This document shows, one piece after another, positions 35,254 to 43,831 of a DNA stretch of 64,000 bases (positions are counted from its first letter, which is position 1; every line of letters starts with the position of its first letter). The translations under genes were made by a program, and so were the position numbers. The stretch covers positions 310,001-374,000 of the forward strand of contig NZ_CP076853.1 of the NCBI RefSeq assembly GCF_018987265.1, in the 5' to 3' direction. The notes under the pieces were generated by a model. That model was not told the DNA's origin, ran no database searches, and was given only the letters and a program-made list of their open reading frames with translations. The stretch is from Rhizobium sp. WYJ-E13. GTDB lineage: Bacteria; Pseudomonadota; Alphaproteobacteria; Rhizobiales; Rhizobiaceae.

Positions 35254-35306
35254 TGAATGTGAATTTCATATTTTGGAATTGTTCAAAACTGCGAAAGCCA
35301 CTATAT
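35254..35306 (+). promoter_or_regulatory. rirA promoter with candidate RirA and Irr sites
   Basis: A -10 CTATAT lies at 35301-35306 and a -35 TTGTTC at 35279-35284 (16-bp spacer). TTTTGGAATTGTTCAAAA at 35271-35288 differs from the Irr iron-control element TTTAGAA-N3-TTCTAAA at two positions and covers the -35. TGA-N9-TCA, the pattern described for the RirA iron-responsive operator, lies at 35254-35268. Confidence 0.55.
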
Positions 35307-35337
35307 ACGCTTTGTAAAGACGATTCAGGAGATTGGC

Positions 35338-35817
35338 ATGCGGTTGACGAAGCAGACCAACTATGCGGTTCGCATGTTGATGTATTGTGCAGCCAATGAA
35401 GGACATTTGAGCCGGATTCCGGAAATTGCCAGGGCATACGGAGTTTCCGAGCTCTTCCTTTTCAAGATTTTGCAGCCGCTCAACAAGGCGGGCCTTGTCG
35501 AAACCGTGCGCGGCCGCAATGGCGGTGTGCGCCTTGGCAAGCCAGCGACGGATATCAGCCTCTTCGACGTGGTGAGGGTTACCGAGGACAGCTTCGCCAT
35601 GGCGGAATGTTTTGAAGACGGCGCGATCGAGTGCCCGCTGGTTGACAGTTGCGGCCTGAACTCGGCGCTGCGCAAGGCGCTGAACGCTTTTTTCGATGTG
35701 CTGACCGAATATTCGATCGACGACCTGGTCAAGGCGCGGCCGCAGATCAATTTCCTGCTCGGCCTTACCGGCGACCACGATTATCGCAAGCCCGCTGTTC
35801 CGGCACCGGCCGCCTGA
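35338..35817 (+). CDS. rirA: Rhizobial iron regulator RirA (Rrf2 family)
   Basis: Iron-sulfur-cluster-containing repressor of iron uptake genes, 159 residues. The Rrf2 winged helix starts MRLTKQTNYAVRMLMYCA, and the recognition segment reads VRGRNGGVRLGKPA. The three cluster-ligand cysteines are present at 91, 99 and 105. The sequence closely follows RirA of Rhizobium as I remember it. CAGGAGATTGGC precedes the ATG. A single-gene unit ended by a terminator. Confidence 0.96.
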   Translation: MRLTKQTNYAVRMLMYCAANEGHLSRIPEIARAYGVSELFLFKILQPLNKAGLVETVRGRNGGVRLGKPATDISLFDVVRVTEDSFAMAECFEDGAIECPLVDSCGLNSALRKALNAFFDVLTEYSIDDLVKARPQINFLLGLTGDHDYRKPAVPAPAA

Positions 35818-35845
35818 TATCGGAATGCTCTGATAGCCTCCTAGA

Positions 35846-35876
35846 CCACGGTCATTTTCGATGGCCGTGGTTTTTC
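35846..35876 (+). terminator. Terminator after rirA
   Basis: CCACGGTC and GGCCGTGG pair (one G:U) around a 9-base loop, then TTTTTC. The rest of the 336-bp gap up to dppA is AT-rich, with several A and T tracts, and probably contains the dpp promoter; I cannot fix its boxes. Confidence 0.85.
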
Positions 35877-36153
35877 ATTGGTCCTTAGGTGCGTTGATAT
35901 ATCAGAGTGCGTTGAAACCGTTTTCATGGCGCGAAATTATACCAAAAGCGACGAGAATCGGATTAAATCTGCCTCAATCTTGCAAATTTTGGCCTATTTT
36001 TGACCGAAAATTTCTAAAATTGCTTTTCTGGAAAAATTTTCTGCGGATCCCGTTGCTTTCAGCAAATAAATATCGTTCCATCGGCCCGCTGATCGGGGTA
36101 ATGAGCGCCCGATCTCTAAAGATCAAAAAAGAACAAACCTGGGAAACGATATC

Positions 36154-37749
36154 ATGAAAAAGTTCTCTGTCCTGCTCGCAGCGACAGCCCTGGCTTCGGT
36201 CATGGCTACCGCCGCGTATTCCAAGACGCTTGTCTATTGCGCCGAAGGATCGCCGGAAGGCTTCGATCCGAGCCTTTACACGGCAGGCACAACCTTCGAC
36301 GCGTCTTCGCGTACGGTCTATAGCCGCCTCGTTGAATTCAAGCACGGTGGTACGGAGATCGAGCCGGGTGTCGCCGACAGTTGGACGGTTTCTCCCGACG
36401 GTAAGGAATACACCTTCAAGCTGCATCCCGGCGTGAAATTCCAGACGACCGACTTCTTCACCCCTTCGCGTGATCTCACCGCCGACGACGTGGTTTTCTC
36501 GTTCGAGCGCCAGATCAAGTCGGACAATCCGTGGAACAAATATGTCGAAGGCGGCTCCTATGAATATGCTGCCGGCATGGGCTTCCCTGACCTCATCAAG
36601 TCGGTCGAGAAAGTTGACGATCTGACCGTCAAGTTCACGCTGAACAATCCGGAAGCGCCGTTCTTGGCCGACCTCGCCATGGACTTCGCCTCCATCGTTT
36701 CCAAGGAATATGCCGACAAGCTCGCTGCTGACCGCAAGATGGCTCAGCTCAACCAGCAGCCGCTCGGCACCGGCCCGTTCACTTTCGTTGCCTACCAGAC
36801 GGATGCCGTCATCCGCTACAAGGCGAACGAAAGCTACTTCAAGGGCAAGGAAAAGATCGACGATCTCGTTTTCGCGATCACCCCGGACGCCGCTGTCCGT
36901 GCCCAGAAGCTGAAGGCCGGCGAATGCCACCTCGTCCCGTATCCGAACGCTGCTGACGTTGCCGACCTCAAGAAGGATCCGAACCTCACGGTCATGGAAC
37001 AGGCTGGCCTGAACGTCGGCTTCCTCGCCTACAACACCCAGCAGGCTCCGTTCGACAAGCCGGAAGTCCGCCGCGCACTGAACATGGCGATCAACAAGCA
37101 GGCGATCATAGACGCCGTCTTCCAGGGCGCCGCCCAGGTTGCCAAGAACCCGATCCCGCCGACCATGTGGTCCTATAACGACAAGATCCAGGACGACAAG
37201 TACGATCCGGAAGGTGCCAAGAAGGCTCTCGAAGCCGCTGGCGTCAAGGACCTGTCGATGAAGGTCTGGGCAATGCCGGTTTCGCGTCCGTACATGCTGA
37301 ACGCTCGCCGCGCCGCCGAACTGATCCAGGCAGACTTTGCCAAGGTTGGCGTCAACGTCGAGATCGTCACCCATGAATGGGCCGAATACCTGAAGCTCTC
37401 CTCCGACGTGAAGCGAGATGGCGCCGTCATCCTCGGCTGGACGGGCGACAATGGCGACCCGGACAACTTCATGGACACGCTGCTCGGCTGCGACGCTGTC
37501 GGCGGTAATAACCGCGCTCAGTGGTGCAACAAGGACTACGACGCGCTGATGACGAAGGCCAAGGAAACGGCTGACGTTGCTGCCCGCACGAAATTCTACG
37601 AAGAAGCACAGGAAATCTTCAAGAAGGAAGCTCCCTGGGCTCCGCTCGACCACTCGCTGGTCTTCGTTCCGGTCAGCAAGAAGGTGTCGGGCTTCCACAT
37701 GGACCCGCTCGGCATCCATCGCTTCGACGGCGTTGATATCGCCGAATAA
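36154..37749 (+). CDS. dppA: Dipeptide ABC transporter, periplasmic binding protein
   Basis: Periplasmic peptide receptor of 531 residues. Signal peptide 1-24 (MKKFSVLLAATALASVMATA). The SBP_bac_5 fold shows the start LVYCAEGSPEGFDPSLYTAG, the block NQQPLGTGPFTFVAYQTDAV near 206 and EWAEYLKLSSDV near 406. DppA relatives bind dipeptides and, in some bacteria, heme or 5-aminolevulinate. First gene of dppABCDF; two strong hairpins separate it from dppB. Confidence 0.94.
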   Translation: MKKFSVLLAATALASVMATAAYSKTLVYCAEGSPEGFDPSLYTAGTTFDASSRTVYSRLVEFKHGGTEIEPGVADSWTVSPDGKEYTFKLHPGVKFQTTDFFTPSRDLTADDVVFSFERQIKSDNPWNKYVEGGSYEYAAGMGFPDLIKSVEKVDDLTVKFTLNNPEAPFLADLAMDFASIVSKEYADKLAADRKMAQLNQQPLGTGPFTFVAYQTDAVIRYKANESYFKGKEKIDDLVFAITPDAAVRAQKLKAGECHLVPYPNAADVADLKKDPNLTVMEQAGLNVGFLAYNTQQAPFDKPEVRRALNMAINKQAIIDAVFQGAAQVAKNPIPPTMWSYNDKIQDDKYDPEGAKKALEAAGVKDLSMKVWAMPVSRPYMLNARRAAELIQADFAKVGVNVEIVTHEWAEYLKLSSDVKRDGAVILGWTGDNGDPDNFMDTLLGCDAVGGNNRAQWCNKDYDALMTKAKETADVAARTKFYEEAQEIFKKEAPWAPLDHSLVFVPVSKKVSGFHMDPLGIHRFDGVDIAE

Positions 37750-37764
37750 GAAAAATGATAAACT

Positions 37765-37815
37765 GCCCGGCTGAAACCGGGCTTGACCGGCGGTCAGGTT
37801 CCACCTGACCGCCGG
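37765..37815 (+). terminator. Tandem hairpins between dppA and dppB
   Basis: GCCCGG-CTGAAA-CCGGGC (37765-37782) is followed by a perfect 13-bp stem with loop TCC (37787-37815). There is no T-run, so read-through is expected. The likely effect is a stable dppA mRNA and less permease message. Confidence 0.8.
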
Positions 37816-37835
37816 AAACTATTGGACAACCTGCT

Positions 37836-38840
37836 ATGTTGCGATTTTTCATCGGGCGCCTCGCGGTCCTGATACCGACCTTCCTAGGCGTTTCGCTCAT
37901 TGCCTTCTCGTTCATCCGCCTGCTTCCCGGCGATCCCGTCATGCTGTTGTCGGGCGAACGAACGATGGCACCCGAACGTCACGCCCAGATCATGCATGAT
38001 CTCGGTTTCGACCGGCCCATGTATGTGCAGTATTTCGATTATCTCGGCAAAGTGCTGCACGGCGATCTCGGCACCTCGATCGTCACCAAGCGCCCCGTTC
38101 TCGGCGAATTCTTCACGCTTTTCCCGGCAACGCTTGAGCTCTCGCTCTGCGCCATCCTCTTGGCAATCCTTCTCGGCGTGCCGGCCGGCGTCTTCGCTGC
38201 CGTCAAGCGCGGAACCTGGTTCGATCAGAGCGTGATGGGCGTCGCCCTGATCGGCTACTCGATGCCGATTTTCTGGTGGGGCCTGCTGCTCATCATCTTC
38301 TTCTCCGGCTATCTTGGCTGGACGCCCGTTTCCGGCCGCATCTCGCTGATGTATTTCTTCAAGCCGGTCACCGGCCTCATGCTGATCGACAGTCTTCTCT
38401 CCGGCCAGAAGGGCGCCTTCGCCTCGGCCGTCAGCTATCTCATCCTGCCGACCGTGGTGCTCGCCACCATTCCGCTTGCCGTCATCGCCCGCCAGACGCG
38501 CTCGGCCATGCTCGAAGTGCTGGGCGAGGACTATGTGCGCACGGCCCGCTCCAAGGGTCTCTCACCACTGCGCGTCGTCGGCGTTCATGCGCTCAGAAAC
38601 GCCATGATCCCGGTCATCACCACGATCGGCCTGCAGGTCGGCGTGTTGCTCGCAGGCGCCATTCTTACCGAAACGATCTTCTCCTGGCCGGGCATCGGCA
38701 AGTGGATGGTCGATGCTGTCTTCAAGCGCGATTATGCAGTCGTCCAGGGCGGTCTTCTATTGATTGCCGGCATCATTATGCTGGTGAACCTGATCGTCGA
38801 CCTGACCTACGGCTTCATCAATCCGCGTATCAGGCACTAG
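37836..38840 (+). CDS. dppB: Dipeptide ABC transporter permease
   Basis: Inner-membrane permease of 334 residues. The first helix is LAVLIPTFLGVSLIAFSFIR, and the conserved loop RLLPGDPVMLLSGERTM follows. The EAA-type loop reads DYVRTARSKGLSPLRVVGVH near 230, where it contacts the DppD/DppF ATPases. It is 21 bp after the second hairpin and 9 bp before dppC. Confidence 0.94.
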   Translation: MLRFFIGRLAVLIPTFLGVSLIAFSFIRLLPGDPVMLLSGERTMAPERHAQIMHDLGFDRPMYVQYFDYLGKVLHGDLGTSIVTKRPVLGEFFTLFPATLELSLCAILLAILLGVPAGVFAAVKRGTWFDQSVMGVALIGYSMPIFWWGLLLIIFFSGYLGWTPVSGRISLMYFFKPVTGLMLIDSLLSGQKGAFASAVSYLILPTVVLATIPLAVIARQTRSAMLEVLGEDYVRTARSKGLSPLRVVGVHALRNAMIPVITTIGLQVGVLLAGAILTETIFSWPGIGKWMVDAVFKRDYAVVQGGLLLIAGIIMLVNLIVDLTYGFINPRIRH

Positions 38841-38849
38841 GAGCGGTCC

Positions 38850-39740
38850 ATGAGCACGGTTACTGCAAAATCCGACCAGCCCTCCGCCCTGACGGAATTC
38901 TGGTACTACTTTTCACGAAACAAAGGCGCCGTCATCGGTCTCTTCGTTTTCCTCATCATCCTTCTGGTAGCGATCTTCGCACCGCTCGTCTCGCCGCACG
39001 CGCCGACCGAGCAGAACCGACAGCTTCTCCTGTCCGTCCCTTTCTGGATGGATGGCGGCAGTCTCTCCTATCCGCTCGGAACGGATGCCGTCGGCCGCGA
39101 TATTCTCTCGCGTCTGATCTTTGGTGCACGCTTCTCGCTGTTCATCGGTCTCGTGGTCGTCACGCTGTCGGTGGTTGCGGGTGTCTTGATCGGCCTCGTT
39201 GCCGGCTATTTCCGTGGCCGCGTCGATATCGTCATCATGCGTCTCATGGATATCATCCTGGCCTTCCCGTCGCTGCTTCTGGCGCTCGTGCTCGTCGCGG
39301 TGCTGGGGCCTGGCCTGCTCAATGCCATGATCGCGATCTCGATCGTCAACCAGCCGCATTTCGTGCGCCTGACACGCGCCGCCGTGATGGGCGAGCGTGA
39401 GAAGGAATATGTCGTGGCCTCCCGCGTTGCCGGTGCCGGTACCTTCCGGCTGATGTTCAAGACGATCCTGCCGAACTGCCTCGGACCGCTGATCGTCCAG
39501 GCAACGCTCGCCTTCTCCGCAGCGATCCTCGATGCAGCCGCCCTCGGCTTCCTCGGTATGGGCGCTCAACCGCCAACACCTGAATGGGGCACGATGCTTG
39601 CCGAATCCCGCGAGTTCATATCGCGCGCCTGGTGGGTTGTTACATTTCCGGGTCTTGCCATTCTCATCACCGTTCTCGCCATCAACCTGATGGGCGATGG
39701 GCTGCGTGATGCGCTCGACCCCAAGATGAAGAGGTCCTGA
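38850..39740 (+). CDS. dppC: Dipeptide ABC transporter permease
   Basis: Second permease subunit, 296 residues. An N-terminal OppC-type extension (FWYYFSRNKGAVIGLFVFLI) precedes five further helices. The conserved YPLGTDAVGRDILSRLIFGA lies near 72, and the coupling loop EYVVASRVAGAGTFRLMFKT near 188. It is followed by dppD with one base between the stop and the ATG. Confidence 0.94.
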   Translation: MSTVTAKSDQPSALTEFWYYFSRNKGAVIGLFVFLIILLVAIFAPLVSPHAPTEQNRQLLLSVPFWMDGGSLSYPLGTDAVGRDILSRLIFGARFSLFIGLVVVTLSVVAGVLIGLVAGYFRGRVDIVIMRLMDIILAFPSLLLALVLVAVLGPGLLNAMIAISIVNQPHFVRLTRAAVMGEREKEYVVASRVAGAGTFRLMFKTILPNCLGPLIVQATLAFSAAILDAAALGFLGMGAQPPTPEWGTMLAESREFISRAWWVVTFPGLAILITVLAINLMGDGLRDALDPKMKRS

Positions 39741-39741
39741 G

Positions 39742-40593
39742 ATGGCGCTTCTCGAAATTGAAAATCTCGTCGTCGAATTTCAGACCTCGACCGGACCTTT
39801 CCGCGCCGTCGATGGCGTTTCGCTGAAGGTCGATGCCGGCGAGGTTCTGGCGATCGTCGGCGAATCCGGTTCCGGCAAGTCGGTCTCGATGCTCGCTGCC
39901 ATGGGCCTTCTGCCCTGGACGGCGAAGGTGACCGCCGACAAGATGGTCTTTGACGGCCAGAACCTGCTCGGCATGTCCGGCGCCAAGCGGCGAGAAATCA
40001 TCGGCAAGGATATGTCGATGATCTTCCAGGAGCCAATCGCGAGCCTCAATCCCTGCTTCACCGTCGGCTTCCAGATCGAAGAGGTGCTGAGAATTCATCT
40101 CGGTCTCGACAAGGCGGCGCGGCGCAAGCGCGCAATCGAGCTTTTCCAGGCGGTCGGCATTCCCGATCCTGCCGAGCGGCTGGGCCACTTCCCGCATCAG
40201 ATGTCGGGCGGCCAGTGCCAGCGCGTCATGATCGCCATCGCGATTGCCTGCAACCCGAAGCTCCTGATCGCCGACGAACCGACCACGGCACTCGACGTGA
40301 CCATCCAGAAGCAGATCCTCGATCTGCTGATGCGCCTGCAGACGGAGCATCGCATGGGCCTGATCATGATCACGCACAATATGGGTGTGGTCGCCGAAAC
40401 GGCCGACCGCGTGATTGTCCAGTACAAGGGCCGCAAGATGGAAGAGGCCGACGTGCTGTCGCTCTTCGAATCCCCGAAGAGCGATTACACGCGGGCACTG
40501 CTCGCCGCCCTTCCGGAAAACGCGACGGGCGACCGGCTGCCGACCATCGGCGAGCTTTTCAATCCGAACAAGACTGTGGAGGGAGCGGCCTGA
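39742..40593 (+). CDS. dppD: Dipeptide ABC transporter ATP-binding protein, short form
   Basis: ATPase of 283 residues. Walker A GESGSGKS near 40, Q-loop [11 protein letters not shown], Walker [13 protein letters not shown] and switch His [11 protein letters not shown] are normal. The signature reads [12 protein letters not shown], with Cys where Gln/Met-Arg is usual. It is about 40 residues shorter than typical DppD and lacks most of the C-terminal oligopeptide-transporter extension. Its TGA overlaps the dppF ATG by one base. Confidence 0.92.
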   Translation: MALLEIENLVVEFQTSTGPFRAVDGVSLKVDAGEVLAIVGESGSGKSVSMLAAMGLLPWTAKVTADKMVFDGQNLLGMSGAKRREIIGKDMSMIFQEPIASLNPCFTVGFQIEEVLRIHLGLDKAARRKRAIELFQAVGIPDPAERLGHFPHQMSGGQCQRVMIAIAIACNPKLLIADEPTTALDVTIQKQILDLLMRLQTEHRMGLIMITHNMGVVAETADRVIVQYKGRKMEEADVLSLFESPKSDYTRALLAALPENATGDRLPTIGELFNPNKTVEGAA

Positions 40594-41435
40594 TGACGCC
40601 AGTTCTCGAAGGAAAGAACATCGTCCGCGACTATTACCTGCCGGGCGGCCTCTTCAAGAAGGCGCGAACGGTCCATGCTGTCAAGGGTGTGAGCTTCAGC
40701 GTGGAGCAGGGCAAGACGCTTGCGATCGTCGGCGAAAGCGGCTGCGGCAAGTCGACGCTTGCCCGTATCGTGACGATGATCGACCCGGCCACATCAGGCG
40801 AACTCTTCATCGACGGCAAGAAGGTCGATATCTTCGAGGGCGATTTGACGCCGGAAATTCGCCGGAAGGTCCAGATCGTCTTCCAGAATCCCTACGGATC
40901 TCTGAACCCGCGCAAGAAGATCGGCGACATCCTGATGGAACCGCTGATCATCAACACCAATACGCCGGCTGCCGAGCGACGCGACCTGGCGATGGCGATG
41001 CTGAAGAAGGTCGGCCTGCAGGACGTTCACTTCAACCGCTTTCCGCATATGTTCTCGGGCGGTCAGCGCCAGCGTATCGCCATTGCGCGCGCACTGATGC
41101 TGAAGCCCCGGCTTCTGGTTCTCGACGAGCCGGTCTCCGCACTTGATCTGTCGGTGCAGGCGCAGGTGCTGAACCTGCTCGCGGACCTGCAGGACGAACT
41201 GAACCTCACCTATGTCTTCATCAGCCACGACCTTTCGGTCGTTCGCTACATGGCAGACGAGGTGATGGTGATGTATTTCGGCGAAGCGGTCGAATACGGC
41301 ACGCGCGACCAGGTTTTCAACGATCCGCAGCACAGCTATACGAAGACCCTGTTTGCAGCGACGCCGCGTGCAGATGTCGATACCATCAAGGCACGCCTTG
41401 CACGCAAGAATGCTGCCCTGTCTGCGGCCTCCTGA
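40593..41435 (+). CDS. dppF: Dipeptide ABC transporter ATP-binding protein
   Basis: Partner ATPase of DppD, 280 residues. Walker A GESGCGKST near 49, Q-loop IVFQNPYGSLNPRKKIGDIL, signature FSGGQRQRIAIARAL, Walker B LLVLDEPVSALD, switch His FISHDLSVVRYMADE. Starts at the ATG that shares its A with the dppD stop codon (TGATG), a translational-coupling arrangement. A longer upstream frame in this phase is only a shadow inside dppD. Confidence 0.93.
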   Translation: MTPVLEGKNIVRDYYLPGGLFKKARTVHAVKGVSFSVEQGKTLAIVGESGCGKSTLARIVTMIDPATSGELFIDGKKVDIFEGDLTPEIRRKVQIVFQNPYGSLNPRKKIGDILMEPLIINTNTPAAERRDLAMAMLKKVGLQDVHFNRFPHMFSGGQRQRIAIARALMLKPRLLVLDEPVSALDLSVQAQVLNLLADLQDELNLTYVFISHDLSVVRYMADEVMVMYFGEAVEYGTRDQVFNDPQHSYTKTLFAATPRADVDTIKARLARKNAALSAAS

Positions 41436-41477
41436 GGCCGCAGATTTCCAGTGCCGGAACGATCAGCGAGATGAGCA

Positions 41478-42014
41478 ATGACAGAGCATAACGGAACTCT
41501 CCATGCGATCATCGTCATGGGCGTCAGCGGTTCCGGTAAATCCTCTATCGGCGAAGAGATAGCCAGGGGCTTGCGCCTTCAGTTTGTCGAGGGTGATGCT
41601 CTTCACCCCGCATCCAACGTCGAGAAAATGTCGAAGGGTATTCCGCTCACCGATGAGGACCGGATGCCCTGGCTCGACCGCATCGGCGAGACAATGAAGG
41701 CCTCGCTTGCAAAGGGCGAAGGCATCATCGTTTCCTGCTCGGCGCTGAGGCGCATCTATCGTGAAAGGCTGCGCTCTGCTGTCGGCGGCAACCTCTATTT
41801 TGTCTATCTCGAAGGCTCGAAAGAACTGCTGACGGACCGCATGGCGCACCGCAAGGGCCATTTCATGCCCACCTCGCTGCTCGAGAGCCAACTGCAGACG
41901 CTGGAAGTACCGACAGGCGAAAAGGGCGTCGTCACAGTCGATATCGACAACACCGTTGAGAGGATCGCGGCGGAAGCCTTGAAGGATCTCGCCGCTCTCG
42001 GTGTTACGGGTTGA
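41478..42014 (+). CDS. gntK: Gluconokinase
   Basis: Phosphorylates gluconate to 6-phosphogluconate, the substrate of Edd. The 178 residues have a P-loop MGVSGSGKSSIG at 14-25, the gluconate-site region FVEGDALHPASNVEKMSKG near 35, LTDEDRMPWL near 56 and VSCSALRRIYRERLR near 80. It is 42 bp past dppF, perhaps with read-through. Its end overlaps the convergent DadA-like gene by 11 bp. Confidence 0.95.
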   Translation: MTEHNGTLHAIIVMGVSGSGKSSIGEEIARGLRLQFVEGDALHPASNVEKMSKGIPLTDEDRMPWLDRIGETMKASLAKGEGIIVSCSALRRIYRERLRSAVGGNLYFVYLEGSKELLTDRMAHRKGHFMPTSLLESQLQTLEVPTGEKGVVTVDIDNTVERIAAEALKDLAALGVTG

Positions 42015-43251
42015 ACCTGTTGGGCGAATAGGCCGCGATATTGATGAAAGGCGTCTCGCCGGTCATCAACTCCGCCAGCACTCGTCCCGTTACCGGTCCA
42101 AGAGTCAGCCCATGATGGGCATGGCCGAAGGCAAACCACAGGCCTTGATGGCGCGGCGCTTTACCGATGATGGGCATCATGTCGGGCGTGCAGGGGCGGG
42201 CGCCCATCCACGGTTCCGGATCGAGCCTCTCTCCCAGCGGAAATATCGTGCGTGCCACGGCTTCGGCCCGGTCTAGCTGCACCGGGGTCTTCGGCGCGTC
42301 CAGCGCTGCGAATTCCGCACCCGTCGTCAGGCGCACACCCCGGTTCATAGGCGCCAGGAAATAGCCGCGCTCGGAATCGAGTGTCCAGTTGTTGAGCACC
42401 GCATTGCCCTGGATACCGTAATGCATGTGGTAGCCGCGCTTGACGCCGAGCGGGAAGGAATAGCCGAGGCGACGGGTCGCGACTGCCGCCCAGGGACCGA
42501 GCGCCATGACAGCGTCGTCGGCCTCCAGCGATCCCTCTGCCGTCATGATCTTCCAGCCGGAGCCGGCCTGCCCGAGCGAAGCTGCATCCCCGGTCACGAA
42601 TCTGCCGCCGAGGCTTTCGAAATAGCTGCGGTAGGCGCGCGTCAGCGCATGCGGATCGAGAACCGACCACGGGTCGATCCAGCGCAGGCCGCCGACGAAA
42701 TCGCCCATGATGTTTGGTTCCAGGCGAGCGATATCAGATGAGGTCAGGCTCTCGTAGCTGACGCCGAACTGATCCTTCCAGAGGGCCGCTTCCGCAAAGG
42801 CCTCGTCACGCTTGGCTTCTGTGCGGAAGATCTTCATCCAGCCGTCCTTGCGGATCAGTGCTTCGGCGTGCGAGGCCTCGATCAGGTCCTTGTGCTCGCT
42901 GATCGAATTCTCGATCAGCGGCGCATAGGCCTTGGTGATCATCTCATGCCGCTTCGGATTGGAGTTCCACCAGTAGCGGGCGAGGAAGGCAAGCTGGCTC
43001 GGCAATGCCTTCAGGTGATAATGCGCATCGATGCGGTTGTTCAGCGCGTAGCGCAGCAAAAGGCCGAACTGCTGCGGAAAACCGTAGGGCATGACGCCTT
43101 CGCGCTGGATCAGACCGGCATTGCCGAAAGAGGTCTCGTTACCCGGCTCCCTGCGGTCGATAAGCGTCACCTGACGGCCGCGGCGTTGAAGATGGATGGC
43201 CGTCGAAACCCCGACGATACCGGCGCCGAGCACGATTGCGTTTTTTGTCAT
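42004..43251 (-). CDS. D-amino-acid dehydrogenase-like FAD oxidoreductase
   Basis: DAO-family flavoenzyme of about 415 residues, probably membrane-associated, that oxidises D-amino acids or a related amine. N-terminal IVLGAGIVGVSTAIHLQRRG binds FAD; RREPGNETSFGNAGLIQ follows as in DadA. The C-terminal GLWFAFGHAHHGLTLGPVTG is the usual FAD-site end. The ATG at 43251 (MTKNAIV) follows AGGGGAA; an in-frame ATG at 43263 would add four residues. No alanine racemase gene is adjacent, so the DadA name is tentative. Confidence 0.82.
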   Translation of the reverse strand: MTKNAIVLGAGIVGVSTAIHLQRRGRQVTLIDRREPGNETSFGNAGLIQREGVMPYGFPQQFGLLLRYALNNRIDAHYHLKALPSQLAFLARYWWNSNPKRHEMITKAYAPLIENSISEHKDLIEASHAEALIRKDGWMKIFRTEAKRDEAFAEAALWKDQFGVSYESLTSSDIARLEPNIMGDFVGGLRWIDPWSVLDPHALTRAYRSYFESLGGRFVTGDAASLGQAGSGWKIMTAEGSLEADDAVMALGPWAAVATRRLGYSFPLGVKRGYHMHYGIQGNAVLNNWTLDSERGYFLAPMNRGVRLTTGAEFAALDAPKTPVQLDRAEAVARTIFPLGERLDPEPWMGARPCTPDMMPIIGKAPRHQGLWFAFGHAHHGLTLGPVTGRVLAELMTGETPFINIAAYSPNRFNP

Positions 43252-43327
43252 TTTCCCCTGCATTCCGCTATGTCTTAGGCCCTAAAATGCCCATCTCAAT
43301 GCTGCGGTGCAAACGAAAAATCGCATT

Positions 43328-43831
43328 TCATTTCAAAATCATTGCGCTTTTCAGTGCGGCATTTTCGGCCCTGATGCGGATCGTCAGAATGGCGGCATTG
43401 AGGAGCGAAAAGACCAGCGCATAAAGCGGCATGCCGAAGGCAAGCGGCAGGGCGGCGATCTCGCCTGTCACGATCATGTAGTTCGGATGTTTGAAGAAGC
43501 GGTAGGGGCCGTCTTCGACGAGCGGGGCGCCGGGAAGGATGATGATACGCGTCGTCCAGCGCGGCCCGAGCGTCATCAGCACCCATAGCCGCAACACTTG
43601 CAACAGCATGAAGAGACCGAACCAGAAGAGCTGGATCGGCTGTCCGGCGGCCAGCATCCAGAGCCCAACGAGCCAGCCCGTATGGAGCGCCACCATATAG
43701 GGATAATGATCGGGCGCGATTTCGCGCGCCCCTTTTGCAAAAAGCGCCATCGTGTTGCGGCGCGCGATCACCAGTTCGGAGAGCCGCTGGGCGGTCACGA
43801 AGGCGAGAAGAGCGATGGAGGGCCACATCAT
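43328..43831 (-). CDS. ICMT-type membrane methyltransferase (BpsB-like)
   Basis: Membrane protein of 167 residues with four or five predicted helices and the isoprenylcysteine-methyltransferase core DGPYRFFKHPNYMIVTGEI near 105-123, where SAM binds. It overlaps the type III polyketide synthase start by 4 bp. In Bacillus subtilis the equivalent pair BpsA-BpsB makes alkylpyrones and methylates them, so this protein probably O-methylates the neighbouring enzyme's product. True prenyl-Cys substrates are unlikely here. Confidence 0.85.
   Translation of the reverse strand: MMWPSIALLAFVTAQRLSELVIARRNTMALFAKGAREIAPDHYPYMVALHTGWLVGLWMLAAGQPIQLFWFGLFMLLQVLRLWVLMTLGPRWTTRIIILPGAPLVEDGPYRFFKHPNYMIVTGEIAALPLAFGMPLYALVFSLLNAAILTIRIRAENAALKSAMILK

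Noticed and set aside
36031..36052. Possible sigma-54 promoter before dppA (TGG...TGC)
   Set aside because: The GG to GC spacing is 11 instead of 10 and the TTGC element is poor.
35974..37719. Minus-strand open frame of 581 codons opposite dppA
   Set aside because: dppA has a signal peptide, family motifs and operon context; the opposite frame shows none.
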